This document shows positions 18,907 through 27,486 of a stretch of 64,000 nt of DNA, piece by piece. The notes below the pieces were generated by a model, which ran no database searches, had not been told where the DNA came from, and worked only from the letters and a program-made list of their open reading frames with translations. Position numbers and translations under genes: made by a program. How positions within the stretch are numbered: the first letter of the stretch is position 1; each line of letters opens with the position of its first letter. This DNA is from Demequina sp. NBRC 110057 (GTDB taxonomy: Bacteria > Actinomycetota > Actinomycetes > Actinomycetales > Demequinaceae), in contig NZ_BBRN01000003.1 of assembly GCF_002090175.1 (NCBI RefSeq), positions 434,001 to 498,000 of the forward strand, written 5' to 3'.

Positions 18907-21078
18907 ATGGCTGACAAGGCCATCGACCCCTCGGTGCTGCGAGAGATCGCCTCGGGTACCCACCACGAGCCCCATGCCGTCCTCGGCCCGCACGTGCACG
19001 AGGTCGGCGTCTCGGTGCGGGTGCTGCGTCCGCTCGCGAGCACCGTGTCCATCGAGACCCTCGAGGGCACCTTCGACGCGATTCACGAGGACGCAGGCAT
19101 CTGGCGAGCCGAACTGCCCGGCGAGGAGGCTCCCGACTACCGCGTCCACGTCGCCTACGACGGCGCTCCCACGCGTCAGGACGACCCCTACCGCTTCCTT
19201 CCCACCATCGGCGAGCTCGACCTCCACCTCATCCGCGAGGGCCGTCACGAACGGCTGTGGGAGGCGCTCGGCGCCAACGTTCACCACTTCCCGTCGGTGC
19301 TCGGCGACGTCCACGGCGTGTCGTTCGCTGTGTGGGCCCCGAACGCGCGGGCAGTGCGCGTCGTCGGCGACTTCAACTCCTGGGACGGCACCGGCCACGC
19401 CATGCGCTCGCTGGGTTCGTCCGGCGTGTGGGAGCTGTTCATCCCCGGCATCGGCGCCGGCACCATCTACAAGTACGAGATCCTCGGCAAGGACGGTACC
19501 TGGCGCCAGAAGGCCGACCCCATGGCGCGGTCCACCGAGGTCCCGCCGCAGACCGCCTCCGTGGTGGCCGCCTCCGACTACGCGTGGGGCGACGACGAGT
19601 GGATGACCAAGCGCGGCCAGGCCGAGGCCCACCGCGCCCCCATGAGCGTCTACGAGGTCCACCTCGGCTCGTGGCGCCAGGGGCTGAACTACCGCGACCT
19701 CGCTGACCAGCTTGTCGAGTACGTGACGCGCCTGGGCTTCACGCACGTCGAGCTGATGCCCGTCATGGAGCACCCCTTTGGCGGGTCCTGGGGCTACCAG
19801 GTGACGTCCTACTATGCCCCCACGTCACGCTTCGGCTCCCCCGACGAGTTCCGCCACCTGGTGGACACGCTGCACCGCGCGGGAATCGGCGTCATCCTCG
19901 ACTGGGTGCCGGGCCACTTCCCCAAGGACGAGTGGGCGCTGGGGCGCTTCGACGGCACTCCGCTGTACGAGCACCCGGACCCACTGCGCGGCGAGCAGCC
20001 CGACTGGGGAACCTTCATTTTCGACTTCGGTCGCCCCGAGGTGCGCAACTTCCTGGTGGCGAACGCCGTCTACTGGCTCAGCGAGTTCCACGCGGACGGC
20101 CTGCGAGTCGACGCCGTGGCCTCGATGCTGTACCTGGACTACTCCCGCCAGGCCGGGCAGTGGCGCCCCAACATCCACGGCGGCCGCGAGAACCTCGACG
20201 CCATCGCTTTCCTTCAGGAGGCCAACGCCACGGCATACCGCACGAATGCCGGCATCGTGATGATCGCCGAGGAGTCCACCGCGTGGCCCGGCGTCACGGC
20301 CCCCACGAACGGCGGCGGCCTGGGCTTCGGGCTTAAGTGGAACATGGGCTGGATGAACGACACCCTCCGCTACCTCGCGGAGTCGCCCGTCAACCGCCAC
20401 TATCACCACCACACCGCGACCTTCTCGCTGATGTACGCCTTCTCCGAGCAGTTCATGCTGCCGCTCAGCCACGACGAGGTGGTCCACGGCAAGGGATCCC
20501 TCGTGACGCGCATGCCCGGCGACCACTGGCAGAAGCTCGCCGGGGTGCGTGCGCTGCTGGCGTACCAGTGGTCTCACCCCGGGAAGCAGCTGGTGTTCAT
20601 GGGTGCGGAGCTGGGCCAGGAGGCCGAGTGGTCCGAGGGCCGCTCGCTCGACTGGTGGCACCTCGACGACCCGCTCCACCAGGGTGTGCAGGATCTGGTA
20701 CGTGACCTCAACGCGCTGTACAAGGCCACCCCGGCACTGTGGGAGCGCGACACCGACCCACAGGGATTCACCTGGATCGACGCGGACGACTCCGAGCACA
20801 ACACTCTCGCGTTCCTGCGGTGGGACTCGCGCGGCGAACCCGTCGCCGTCGTCGTGAACTTCGCCGGCACTCCCCACGAGGGCTACCGGCTGGGCCTGCC
20901 CGCCGGTGGCGCGTGGGACGAGGTGCTGAACACCGACTCCGAGCTGTACGGCGGCTCCGGCGTGGGCAACCTCGGCAGGGTGCAGGCCGAGGACGTCGCC
21001 CACGGCTCGTGGGACCACAGCGCCCTCATGCGGGTGCCCCCGCTGGGCGCCGTGTTCCTCCGCCCCCACCGCGGCTAG
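18907..21078 (+). CDS. glgB: 1,4-alpha-glucan branching enzyme
   Basis: A 723-residue GH13_9 enzyme that makes the alpha-1,6 branches of glycogen. An N-terminal beta domain (about 1-100) and CBM48 (about 105-205, with [19 protein letters not shown]) precede the barrel. Catalytic Asp402 lies in [11 protein letters not shown] and the acid/base Glu in IAEEST (455/456). 'EVHLGSW', '[16 protein letters not shown]' and '[15 protein letters not shown]' are GlgB blocks. The last residues form the C-terminal beta domain. GGAAGG precedes the ATG. It is coupled with glgE, the classic GlgE-pathway pairing, and ends at a strong bidirectional terminator. Confidence 0.95.
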   Translation: MADKAIDPSVLREIASGTHHEPHAVLGPHVHEVGVSVRVLRPLASTVSIETLEGTFDAIHEDAGIWRAELPGEEAPDYRVHVAYDGAPTRQDDPYRFLPTIGELDLHLIREGRHERLWEALGANVHHFPSVLGDVHGVSFAVWAPNARAVRVVGDFNSWDGTGHAMRSLGSSGVWELFIPGIGAGTIYKYEILGKDGTWRQKADPMARSTEVPPQTASVVAASDYAWGDDEWMTKRGQAEAHRAPMSVYEVHLGSWRQGLNYRDLADQLVEYVTRLGFTHVELMPVMEHPFGGSWGYQVTSYYAPTSRFGSPDEFRHLVDTLHRAGIGVILDWVPGHFPKDEWALGRFDGTPLYEHPDPLRGEQPDWGTFIFDFGRPEVRNFLVANAVYWLSEFHADGLRVDAVASMLYLDYSRQAGQWRPNIHGGRENLDAIAFLQEANATAYRTNAGIVMIAEESTAWPGVTAPTNGGGLGFGLKWNMGWMNDTLRYLAESPVNRHYHHHTATFSLMYAFSEQFMLPLSHDEVVHGKGSLVTRMPGDHWQKLAGVRALLAYQWSHPGKQLVFMGAELGQEAEWSEGRSLDWWHLDDPLHQGVQDLVRDLNALYKATPALWERDTDPQGFTWIDADDSEHNTLAFLRWDSRGEPVAVVVNFAGTPHEGYRLGLPAGGAWDEVLNTDSELYGGSGVGNLGRVQAEDVAHGSWDHSALMRVPPLGAVFLRPHRG

Positions 21079-21097
21079 CGGCCCGCACGCCTACGGC

Positions 21098-21135
21098 CAA
21101 GGGCCCGGCTCCCCTCGCGGGGAGCCGGGCCCTTG
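21098..21135. terminator. Bidirectional terminator after glgB
   Basis: Perfect 17-bp arms with a TCGC loop between the convergent glgB and YbbN-like genes. Confidence 0.8.
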
Positions 21136-21151
21136 ACAGTGGTGCGGAGGT

Positions 21152-22069
21152 TTAGAACAGCGCGGCCGACAGCGAGCGACGCGCCTCGCCCACGCGCGGG
21201 TCCGTGGGTCCCACCACGTCGAAGAGCTCGACGAGGCGCAGGCGCACCTTCTCGCGGTCGTCACCGGCGCTAGCGCGCACGGCGTCGATGAGGCGCGCGA
21301 ACGCGTCCTCGACCTGTCCGCCCATCACGTCGAGGTCGGCGACGGCCATCTGTGCCTCGAGGTCGCCAGGGGCATCGGCCGCGGCCTTGCGCACCGCGGC
21401 GAGGTCGGCCTCCCTGGTGCGACTCATGAGCGCCACCTGCGCGCGCCCGGCCTTTGCGTCGTGATCCTTGGGGTTCTCGCGCAGCGCCTGGTCGTACGCG
21501 GCGATGGCGGCGTCGTAGTCCTCGCGCTCGATGGCGTCGTAGGCCTCCTGGTGCAGGGGCGGCAGCGGTTCGGGCTCGGGCTCCGCGGCGGGCGCGGAGG
21601 CGTCCACGCGCCCCGTCACGCCGTGCTGGCCCGCCACCTCGAGCACCTGGTCGAGGATCTCCTTGATCTGGGCCTGCTCCGCGCTGCCCTGGAACAGCGG
21701 GGCGGGGCGTCCGGCGATCAGCGCCACCGCCGTCGGCACCGCGTTGATCTGCAATGCCTGGGCGATGCCGCCCTGGGTATCGATATCGCAGCGGCCCACC
21801 ACAAAGCGGCCGTCGTAGCCCGCCGCCACCGTGCGCACGGTCTCCACCAGCTCGCGCGACGCGGGCGATGCCGAGGACAGGAACACGATGACGACCGGTA
21901 CCTGCGTCGACTGCTGGGCGAGCTCGTTGAGGTTCGCCTCGGTGACGTCCACGACGGCGGGAAGTGCCGCCGATCCTGGGGCCGCGGCGGGGGCGGCCAC
22001 CGGGGCCGCCTGGGCGAACTGGGACAGGTCGGGCGCACCGCGCAGCGGCACGTCGGGGTTCTGAGTCAT
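21152..22069 (-). CDS. YbbN/CnoX-like thioredoxin-fold co-chaperone lacking the CxxC motif
   Basis: 305 residues. An Ala/Pro-rich N-terminus leads to a thioredoxin-fold domain (about 40-145). Where the active-site CxxC would be, it reads FLSSASPASREL, so no redox cysteines are present. The cis-Pro region is kept (NAVPTAVAL). After a Pro/Glu linker comes a TPR-type helical region (about 175-305), with QEAYDAIEREDYDAAIAAYDQALRENPKD as one repeat. This architecture matches the YbbN (CnoX) family, which holds unfolding proteins for chaperones. Loss of cysteines points to a binding role rather than oxidoreductase activity. It is third in a probable operon with two envelope genes. Confidence 0.75.
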   Translation of the reverse strand: MTQNPDVPLRGAPDLSQFAQAAPVAAPAAAPGSAALPAVVDVTEANLNELAQQSTQVPVVIVFLSSASPASRELVETVRTVAAGYDGRFVVGRCDIDTQGGIAQALQINAVPTAVALIAGRPAPLFQGSAEQAQIKEILDQVLEVAGQHGVTGRVDASAPAAEPEPEPLPPLHQEAYDAIEREDYDAAIAAYDQALRENPKDHDAKAGRAQVALMSRTREADLAAVRKAAADAPGDLEAQMAVADLDVMGGQVEDAFARLIDAVRASAGDDREKVRLRLVELFDVVGPTDPRVGEARRSLSAALF

Positions 22070-22077
22070 CGTTTCCT

Positions 22078-23055
22078 TTACTCTCCGGAGACCTTGATCA
22101 GGTTGTGATCGGCGGCCACGACGGCGGGCTTCGCGTCCGAGTCGGGGCCGGGGATGGACATCACGATCATGTCGAGATAGTGGTGAGTGACCTTGTCGTC
22201 GAGCTCACCGTCGAGCAGCGGCTCGTCGGCCTTGGGGATGGACACCGTGGCGTCCTCGACGGTGAACGACGAGGTGATCGCGATCGGCGCGAACACGAGC
22301 GCACCCCCGTCGGCGGTGCCCATGACGTAGGTCGAGTCTGTGCGTGATTCGACCGTGTCCATGTACTCGCCATCCTGCTCCTCGGCCGCGTCCGTCAACG
22401 TGTCGCGGGCGGTGAACAGCTGGTCGCGGTAGGAGTCCTCCACGAACGCGTCGTTCAGCTCTGCCCCGGGTCCCTCACGCAGCAGCGACAGGTAGTCGCC
22501 GAGCACCGCGTGCGCCGTGGGGTCGAGCGAGTCATCGTCGAGGCTCAGCTGCTCGGAACCGGTGGTGGTGCCGGGCATGGCCGGCACCGTCGCACCCGGG
22601 ATCATGTGAGCCCAGCCGCGCATTTGGTAGTCGGCGTCGATCGAGTCCTGGACCCACAGGTAGATCACCGGAGTCTCGTCCTCCGACGCCTGAGCGGACA
22701 CCGTCGCAAGGGTGCGAGGCCATGTGTCGGCCGCCGACGCGTAGACCGCCTGCTGATCGGCGGGAAGGGCGACCGGCGTCTCGTCACCGGTGGCCTTGGT
22801 GTATTGCGCCTTGCGGATCGTGACGGCGTCGCCGCCCACACGATCCGTGAGGAGGCCGGCGTCCTGATTCTCGTCGGCGGCCGCGAGCTCCTTCATGGTC
22901 GCGTCGACGATTCGCGTCGATTGCGCCTCCAGGAGAGCGGCGGATTCCGTCATCGGCGGGGCCGAGGTGACGGGGGCGGGGACCTCGGCGACGCAGCCGG
23001 TGAGGACAAGGGCCGATGCCACGGCCACCCCGGAGGCGGCGATCAGGCGGTTCAT
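22078..23055 (-). CDS. Lipoprotein of unknown function
   Basis: 325 residues. A signal peptide with lipobox LTGC (Cys at about residue 21) indicates membrane anchoring outside the cell. The mature part is acidic and without Cys. 'VIYLWVQDSIDADYQMRGWAHMIPG' and a C-terminal 'HYLDMIVMSIP' are the most distinctive stretches; it resembles actinobacterial DUF8094-type lipoproteins, but I am not certain. Its ATG overlaps the end of the upstream membrane-protein gene by 4 nt (ATGA), so the two are translated together and may form a complex. Confidence 0.65.
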   Translation of the reverse strand: MNRLIAASGVAVASALVLTGCVAEVPAPVTSAPPMTESAALLEAQSTRIVDATMKELAAADENQDAGLLTDRVGGDAVTIRKAQYTKATGDETPVALPADQQAVYASAADTWPRTLATVSAQASEDETPVIYLWVQDSIDADYQMRGWAHMIPGATVPAMPGTTTGSEQLSLDDDSLDPTAHAVLGDYLSLLREGPGAELNDAFVEDSYRDQLFTARDTLTDAAEEQDGEYMDTVESRTDSTYVMGTADGGALVFAPIAITSSFTVEDATVSIPKADEPLLDGELDDKVTHHYLDMIVMSIPGPDSDAKPAVVAADHNLIKVSGE

Positions 23056-24029
23056 GAGCGTCCCTCCTCGTGGGTGTCGGTATCGGGATCCGGCGTGGTC
23101 GCCGACCCGGGCTCCGTCGGGCTCGACGGGGTCGCGGGCGTGGAACCCGTTGCAGGCGTTGCACCCGTGTCGGGGGTCGGGGCCGATGCGGGCTCGTCGG
23201 GCTCGTCCAGCGACGCCTCGGGCAGGTGCTCGCCCGCAGCGCGGCGTGCGCGGCGCGTGCCGAGCTCGGCGTCGACGTCGCCCGTGCGCTGGCGCTTAGC
23301 CGTCCACTCCTCGTACTTGGCCTGGGCGGGCCGCAGGTCGATGAAGCGCAAAATCAGCGCGATGAGGCCGATCACGGTGAGGACGGCGCCCCACCAGATG
23401 AGCGGCGTGATCCAGCCGTCGTTGACCTCGCGCTCGAAGCCCACGTCGGTGCTCGCGAGCGCGGAGCCGTCGCGCGACATGACGACGAGGGTCTCGCCCT
23501 CGGCGACGTCCGACGCCGTGATCTCGAGGCGGTCGGTGCCGTCCCATTGGTCGCGCCAGTGGTCCTCGGAGGTGTCGGCGAGGAGATCCACCTCTGGCTC
23601 GGGGCTTGCGGAGGCGTCAGGGCTTGCGCTCGCCGACGGCTCGTCGCTGCTGGCCGCGGATGCCTCGGCGCTCGGCGATGCCGAGGGGCTGGGGCTTGCG
23701 CTGGTCGCGGCATCGACTCCGTAGGGTGCGGTGGCGAGCACCTCCCACTCGGGTAGGCCGGTCACCTGGATGGCCTCGTGCTCGGCCAGCCAGGCATCGG
23801 CGTCGGCGGGGCGCGCGGTCACGGCGACCAGGTCACCCTTGCCCTCGACACCGATGGTGCTGTCCTCGGCAAAGGCAATCATCTCGGGCTCATAGACCAC
23901 CACGGCGGTGGTGAGCTCTGCCACGGCGCTGACCTCGGTCGGCGGCCGCTGTGCGTCGGCGATCAGGCCGGCCGCCAACAGCAGCACTCCGATCACGCCG
24001 GCGATCAGCGCGGTCGTCCTCACAGTCAC
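23052..24029 (-). CDS. Membrane protein with Ser/Pro-rich extracytoplasmic domain
   Basis: 325 residues. The first transmembrane helix is at about 5-25 and the second at about 210-230. Between them is an extracytoplasmic domain with a low-complexity Ser/Ala/Pro stretch (about 110-145). The cytoplasmic tail is charged, then Pro/Thr-rich, ending DTHEEGRS. The start is a GTG with GGAGG upstream, just below a minus-strand TAGAGT -10 candidate at 24054-24059. It is first in an operon with the lipoprotein and the YbbN-like gene, and divergent from the DivIVA/Scy-like gene. No catalytic motif is seen and the function is unknown. Confidence 0.65.
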   Translation of the reverse strand: MTVRTTALIAGVIGVLLLAAGLIADAQRPPTEVSAVAELTTAVVVYEPEMIAFAEDSTIGVEGKGDLVAVTARPADADAWLAEHEAIQVTGLPEWEVLATAPYGVDAATSASPSPSASPSAEASAASSDEPSASASPDASASPEPEVDLLADTSEDHWRDQWDGTDRLEITASDVAEGETLVVMSRDGSALASTDVGFEREVNDGWITPLIWWGAVLTVIGLIALILRFIDLRPAQAKYEEWTAKRQRTGDVDAELGTRRARRAAGEHLPEASLDEPDEPASAPTPDTGATPATGSTPATPSSPTEPGSATTPDPDTDTHEEGRS

Positions 24030-24053
24030 GTCGGACCTCCTTCATTCCCGTCC

Positions 24054-24059
24054 ACTCTA
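24054..24059 (-). promoter_or_regulatory. -10 candidate for the membrane protein-lipoprotein operon
   Basis: TAGAGT on the minus strand, about 24 nt upstream of the GTG at 24029, leaving room for the GGAGG ribosome site. The -35 is unclear. Confidence 0.3.
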
Positions 24060-24093
24060 GGAGACACACCGCCCAACGTCCCAGTTCGCGGCT

Positions 24094-24122
24094 TTGTGCC
24101 ACCTGTGAGCGGCCATTACCCT
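24094..24122 (+). promoter_or_regulatory. Promoter of the coiled-coil gene
   Basis: TTGTGC (24094-24099), 17-nt spacer, TACCCT (24117-24122). Transcription would start near 24129, giving a leader of about 43 nt with a GAGGAG ribosome site. Confidence 0.45.
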
Positions 24123-24171
24123 GGAGCGGATTGCGCACGCCATCAAGGCGCTGCGCCCGAGGAGTTGAGTG

Positions 24172-27048
24172 ATGCCAGAGGACAACCTGCCCTTCCCCGT
24201 CGCCATGCGCGGATACGACCGAGAAGCCGTGGCCGCACACGTGGCGCGCCTCGAGGACTCGCTGAAGGAGGCGCAGGACGCCGCGGAGCAGGCAAGGAAG
24301 GACGCCGATTCCACCCGGTCGTCGCTCGACGAGGCGCAGCGCACGCTGCGCGAGTCCGAGCAGCCCACCTACAAGGGCCTCGGCGCCCGCGTCGAGCAGC
24401 TCCTGCGCTCGGCCGAGGAGCAGTCGTCCGACGTCGTCGCGCGCGCGAACACGCACGCGCAGGACACCGTCGCGCGCGCCCAGGTCGCGGCGCAGCAGCT
24501 ACGCGCCCGCGCGGACAACGAGGTTGCTGAGATCCTCGCGCAGAGCCGCCGCGAGGCCGAGGAGATCCGCACCGCCAGCGAGCACGAGGCCACGGGCGTC
24601 AAGGAGGCAGCGCAGCGCGCCGCCGCCGAGACCGTCGAGAAGGCCAGGCGCGACGCCGAGCGAGTCAAGGCCGGCATCGACGCCGAGGTCGCCGAACTCA
24701 AGGCGGGCGCGGATCGCGAGGCGCACGCGCTGCGCGCGACCGCGGAGCGCGAGGCCACCGAGATCCGCGTCACCGCCCAGCGCGAGGCCCAGGAGCTGCA
24801 GGAGAACGCCCGCGCCGAGGCCGAGCGCCTGAGCGCCGAGGCCGTCGCGGAGGCCGAGCGCGTCGCCGCGGAGGCCGAGCAGGCCCTGGCCGAGGCGCGC
24901 GCCGAGGCTAAGCGTCTTGAGGGCGAAGCGCGCGACACCCGCAGCGCCGCCGATGCCGAGGCATCGGACATCCGCGCCACCGCGGAGGCCGACGCCGCCA
25001 ACCTGCGCAACGAGGCTCACTCGTTCCTCACCCAGGCGAATCGCGAGGCAGACTCGACCCGCGCTGCGGCCGAGACGGATGCGCGCGACCTGCGTGCCGC
25101 CGTCGCAGCCGAGGTGGCATCGCTGCGTGCCGATACCGACGAGTACGACGAGGCGATGCGCGCCGACGCGGAGTCCTACGCAACGGGCACCAGGGACGAG
25201 GCCGACGGCTACGACCGCGACACCCGCCAGGAGGCCGACGAGTACGCGCGCACCGCGCGCGCCGAGGCCGACACCTACGGTGATGACACTCGTGCCAAGG
25301 CGGACGAGGACGCCGCGCAGACCCGCGCCGCCGCCCAGACCCACCACGACGAGGTCGCGGCGGCCGCCGCCGCTCACCGTGCCCAGGTGGAGGCCGCGGC
25401 CTCCGAATACGACCGCGAGACGCGCGAGGGAGCGGACGACTACGCCCAGCAGACCCGCGCCGAAGCGGACGACGACGCCGCCGACGCTCGCGAGGCCGCT
25501 GACGCCTACGGCGCCGAGGTCAGGGCCGATGCGGCTGCGCACCTCGAGCGCGTGCGCTCCGACGCCGACGAGTACAGCAACGTCACTCGCGCCGAGGCGG
25601 TGGACTACCTCGCGACCCTCACGGACGAGGCCGACGAGTACTCCCGTTCCACCCGCTCCGAGGCGGACGGCTACTCCTCCGCGACCCGTACCGACGCCGA
25701 CGACTACTCGCGAGCCACGCGTGCGGACGCCGACGGTTACGACGCCACCGCGCGCAGCGAGGCCGACGCCTACTCGCGTCTGACCAGGGCCGACGCGGAC
25801 CGCTACTCGGACGCGACCCGCTCGGGCGCCGACACGTACGACGCCGAGACCCGCACCGACGCCGACCAGTACCGTGACGCCACGCGCGCCGAGGCCGACA
25901 CCTACGCTGCCGACACGCGCGGCGCGGCCGACGAGTACGACGCCGCCACCCGCTCCGACGCCGACCAGTACAGCGAGGCGACCCGCACGGAGGCTGACCA
26001 GTACGGCGAGGCGACCCGGGCATCGGCCGACGACTATGACGGCGTCACGCGCGCCGAGGCCGACACCTACGCTGCCGACACGCGCGGCGCGGCCGACGAG
26101 TACGACGCCGCCACCCGCTCGGGCTCCGATGCCTACGCCGACGCAACAAGGGCCGCCGCGGAGACCGCGAGCCGCCAGCTGCGCAAGGACGCCGACCTGT
26201 ACGACCAGGCGACCCGCAAGGCCGCCGACGACTACGACGCCGAGACCAGGACTGCCGCCGACGACGACGCCGCAGCGGTGCGCCGCGAGGCGGACGACTA
26301 CGACGCCGAGACCCGCAGCGCCACGCGCACCTACGACGAGGTGACGCGCCGCGAGGCGGACGCCTACGCGCAGTCCACCCGCGAGGGCGCCGACCGCGAC
26401 GCTGCGAAGGCCCTGCAGGACGCCGCGGACGAGGCCGAGGAGCGCCTCACCGCCGCGCAGCAGGAGGCGAAGCACATGATGGGCATCGCGCAGCGCGACG
26501 CCGATCAGGCTCGCGCGGAGGGCACCGCGGACGCCGACGCCGCTCGCGAGGAGGCGCGGCGTGCCCGCGAGGACCTGCAGATCGAGATCGCGCAGCGCCG
26601 CGAGAACGCCGAGAAGGAGCTGACGGCCCGCCACGAGGAGGCCAAGGCCGAGACGGCCGCCATGGTCGAGGACGCCAGGGTCCGCGCCGACGAGGCCGAG
26701 GAGCGCCTCTCCGGCGCCCTGGAGCGTGCCGAGGTCACCCGCCGCGACGCGGAGGTGCACGCGCAGACGCTGCTCACCAACGCGCGCAACAACGCCGACG
26801 AGATCGTCTCGGATGCGCGCGAGCACGCCGAGGCGATCATCTCGGAGGCGGTGAGCGACGCCGAGCGCGAGCGCACGATGGCCGCGCGCGAGGTCGACGA
26901 GCTCAACCGCCAGCGCGAGTCCATCACCGGCTACCTCGACGAGCTGCGCAACCTCCTGGGCGCGGACCCGGTCGCGGGCCTGGCCAAGGCGAGCGCGCTG
27001 CGTGCCGAGGTGGAGGCTGCCGAGGCGACCGCCGGATCCCAGGACTGA
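24172..27048 (+). CDS. DivIVA/Scy-like giant coiled-coil protein with 11-residue repeats
   Basis: 958 residues, almost entirely predicted coiled coil, very acidic and Ala-rich. Near the N-terminus 'MRGYDREAVAAHVARLE' matches the start of DivIVA-type polar scaffolds (GYD..EV). Residues about 60-320 are Glu/Ala/Arg-rich helix. Residues 322-750 consist of 39 back-to-back 11-residue units with consensus ADxYxxxTRxx. A conventional coiled coil (about 751-925) follows and ends in SITGYLDELRNLLG. Hendecad repeats give straight or right-handed coils. Streptomyces Scy/FilP are comparable tip-organising proteins, so a cell-pole or growth scaffold role is likely (inference). ATG 24172 is preferred over GTG 24169 because GAGGAG is 7 nt upstream. 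The next gene follows after 11 nt. Confidence 0.85.
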   Translation: MPEDNLPFPVAMRGYDREAVAAHVARLEDSLKEAQDAAEQARKDADSTRSSLDEAQRTLRESEQPTYKGLGARVEQLLRSAEEQSSDVVARANTHAQDTVARAQVAAQQLRARADNEVAEILAQSRREAEEIRTASEHEATGVKEAAQRAAAETVEKARRDAERVKAGIDAEVAELKAGADREAHALRATAEREATEIRVTAQREAQELQENARAEAERLSAEAVAEAERVAAEAEQALAEARAEAKRLEGEARDTRSAADAEASDIRATAEADAANLRNEAHSFLTQANREADSTRAAAETDARDLRAAVAAEVASLRADTDEYDEAMRADAESYATGTRDEADGYDRDTRQEADEYARTARAEADTYGDDTRAKADEDAAQTRAAAQTHHDEVAAAAAAHRAQVEAAASEYDRETREGADDYAQQTRAEADDDAADAREAADAYGAEVRADAAAHLERVRSDADEYSNVTRAEAVDYLATLTDEADEYSRSTRSEADGYSSATRTDADDYSRATRADADGYDATARSEADAYSRLTRADADRYSDATRSGADTYDAETRTDADQYRDATRAEADTYAADTRGAADEYDAATRSDADQYSEATRTEADQYGEATRASADDYDGVTRAEADTYAADTRGAADEYDAATRSGSDAYADATRAAAETASRQLRKDADLYDQATRKAADDYDAETRTAADDDAAAVRREADDYDAETRSATRTYDEVTRREADAYAQSTREGADRDAAKALQDAADEAEERLTAAQQEAKHMMGIAQRDADQARAEGTADADAAREEARRAREDLQIEIAQRRENAEKELTARHEEAKAETAAMVEDARVRADEAEERLSGALERAEVTRRDAEVHAQTLLTNARNNADEIVSDAREHAEAIISEAVSDAERERTMAAREVDELNRQRESITGYLDELRNLLGADPVAGLAKASALRAEVEAAEATAGSQD
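25881..25955 (+). repeat. 75-bp exact direct repeat, copy 1
   Basis: Identical over 75 nt to 26046-26120. The offset is 165 nt, exactly five 33-nt units. Confidence 0.85.
26046..26120 (+). repeat. 75-bp exact direct repeat, copy 2
   Basis: Second copy of the 75-nt block in the hendecad gene; it marks a recent unit duplication or gene conversion. Confidence 0.85.
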
Positions 27049-27059
27049 CGAGGACACGC

Positions 27060-27479
27060 GTGGACGGCAACCGCGACGACGACACCGCACGGCGCCTGGC
27101 CCAGGCCGACGCGCTCGAGCGGCGTCGCCTCGCGGAGGTCGCCCACGCGGCCGACCTGGTGCGCCAGTTCCGTGACGACGCGGTGGCCGCCGGTCTTGCG
27201 ACAGCGCGGCTCACGGCGCGCACCTACGACGGGCGCTCCCGCTACAAGACCGATGTGAGCGGCTGGTACCTGCGCCACGACCGGTCGGTGGCGGTGGGCA
27301 CGGACGGCCAGTTCTACGTGCTGTCGGTGCCGGCAAGCCTGCGAGGGCGGCTCGCCGGGGTCTCCGTACCGCCCGCCGAGCCCCCGATCGAGCTGGGCAA
27401 GGGCGGGCGCGACGGCGAGTCGATGCCCATGCGTCAGGCGCTCGAGCAGCGCCTCGCGGCCGGAGACGACTGGTCCTGA
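27060..27479 (+). CDS. Hypothetical protein
   Basis: 139 residues from a GTG start with GAGGAC 6 nt upstream. The N-terminal third is a charged helix (DDDTARRLAQADALERRRLAEVAHAAD). The middle contains a compact beta-rich block (SGWYLRHDRSVAVGTDGQFYVLSV). The C-terminus is polar. It has no signal peptide, membrane helix or Cys. It lies 11 nt after the coiled-coil gene and is probably co-transcribed with it, so a role beside that scaffold is possible. I do not recognise the family. Confidence 0.65.
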   Translation: MDGNRDDDTARRLAQADALERRRLAEVAHAADLVRQFRDDAVAAGLATARLTARTYDGRSRYKTDVSGWYLRHDRSVAVGTDGQFYVLSVPASLRGRLAGVSVPPAEPPIELGKGGRDGESMPMRQALEQRLAAGDDWS

Positions 27480-27486
27480 GCGGGCA

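Larger units (their letters stand above)
25135..26421 (+). repeat. 39-unit 33-bp coding tandem repeat
   Basis: In-frame, uninterrupted 33-nt periodicity encoding ADxYxxxTRxx units in the coiled-coil gene. Units diverge at third positions but keep the Ala-Asp, Tyr and Thr-Arg codons. Confidence 0.9.

Noticed and set aside
25135..26421. Regular 33-bp repeats resembling a CRISPR array
   Set aside because: Repeats are contiguous, divergent and in frame; there are no unique spacers and no cas genes.
24499..27090. Long open frame antisense to the coiled-coil gene
   Set aside because: Its Gly/Val/Leu repeats mirror the 33-bp coding repeat; there is no independent start signal.
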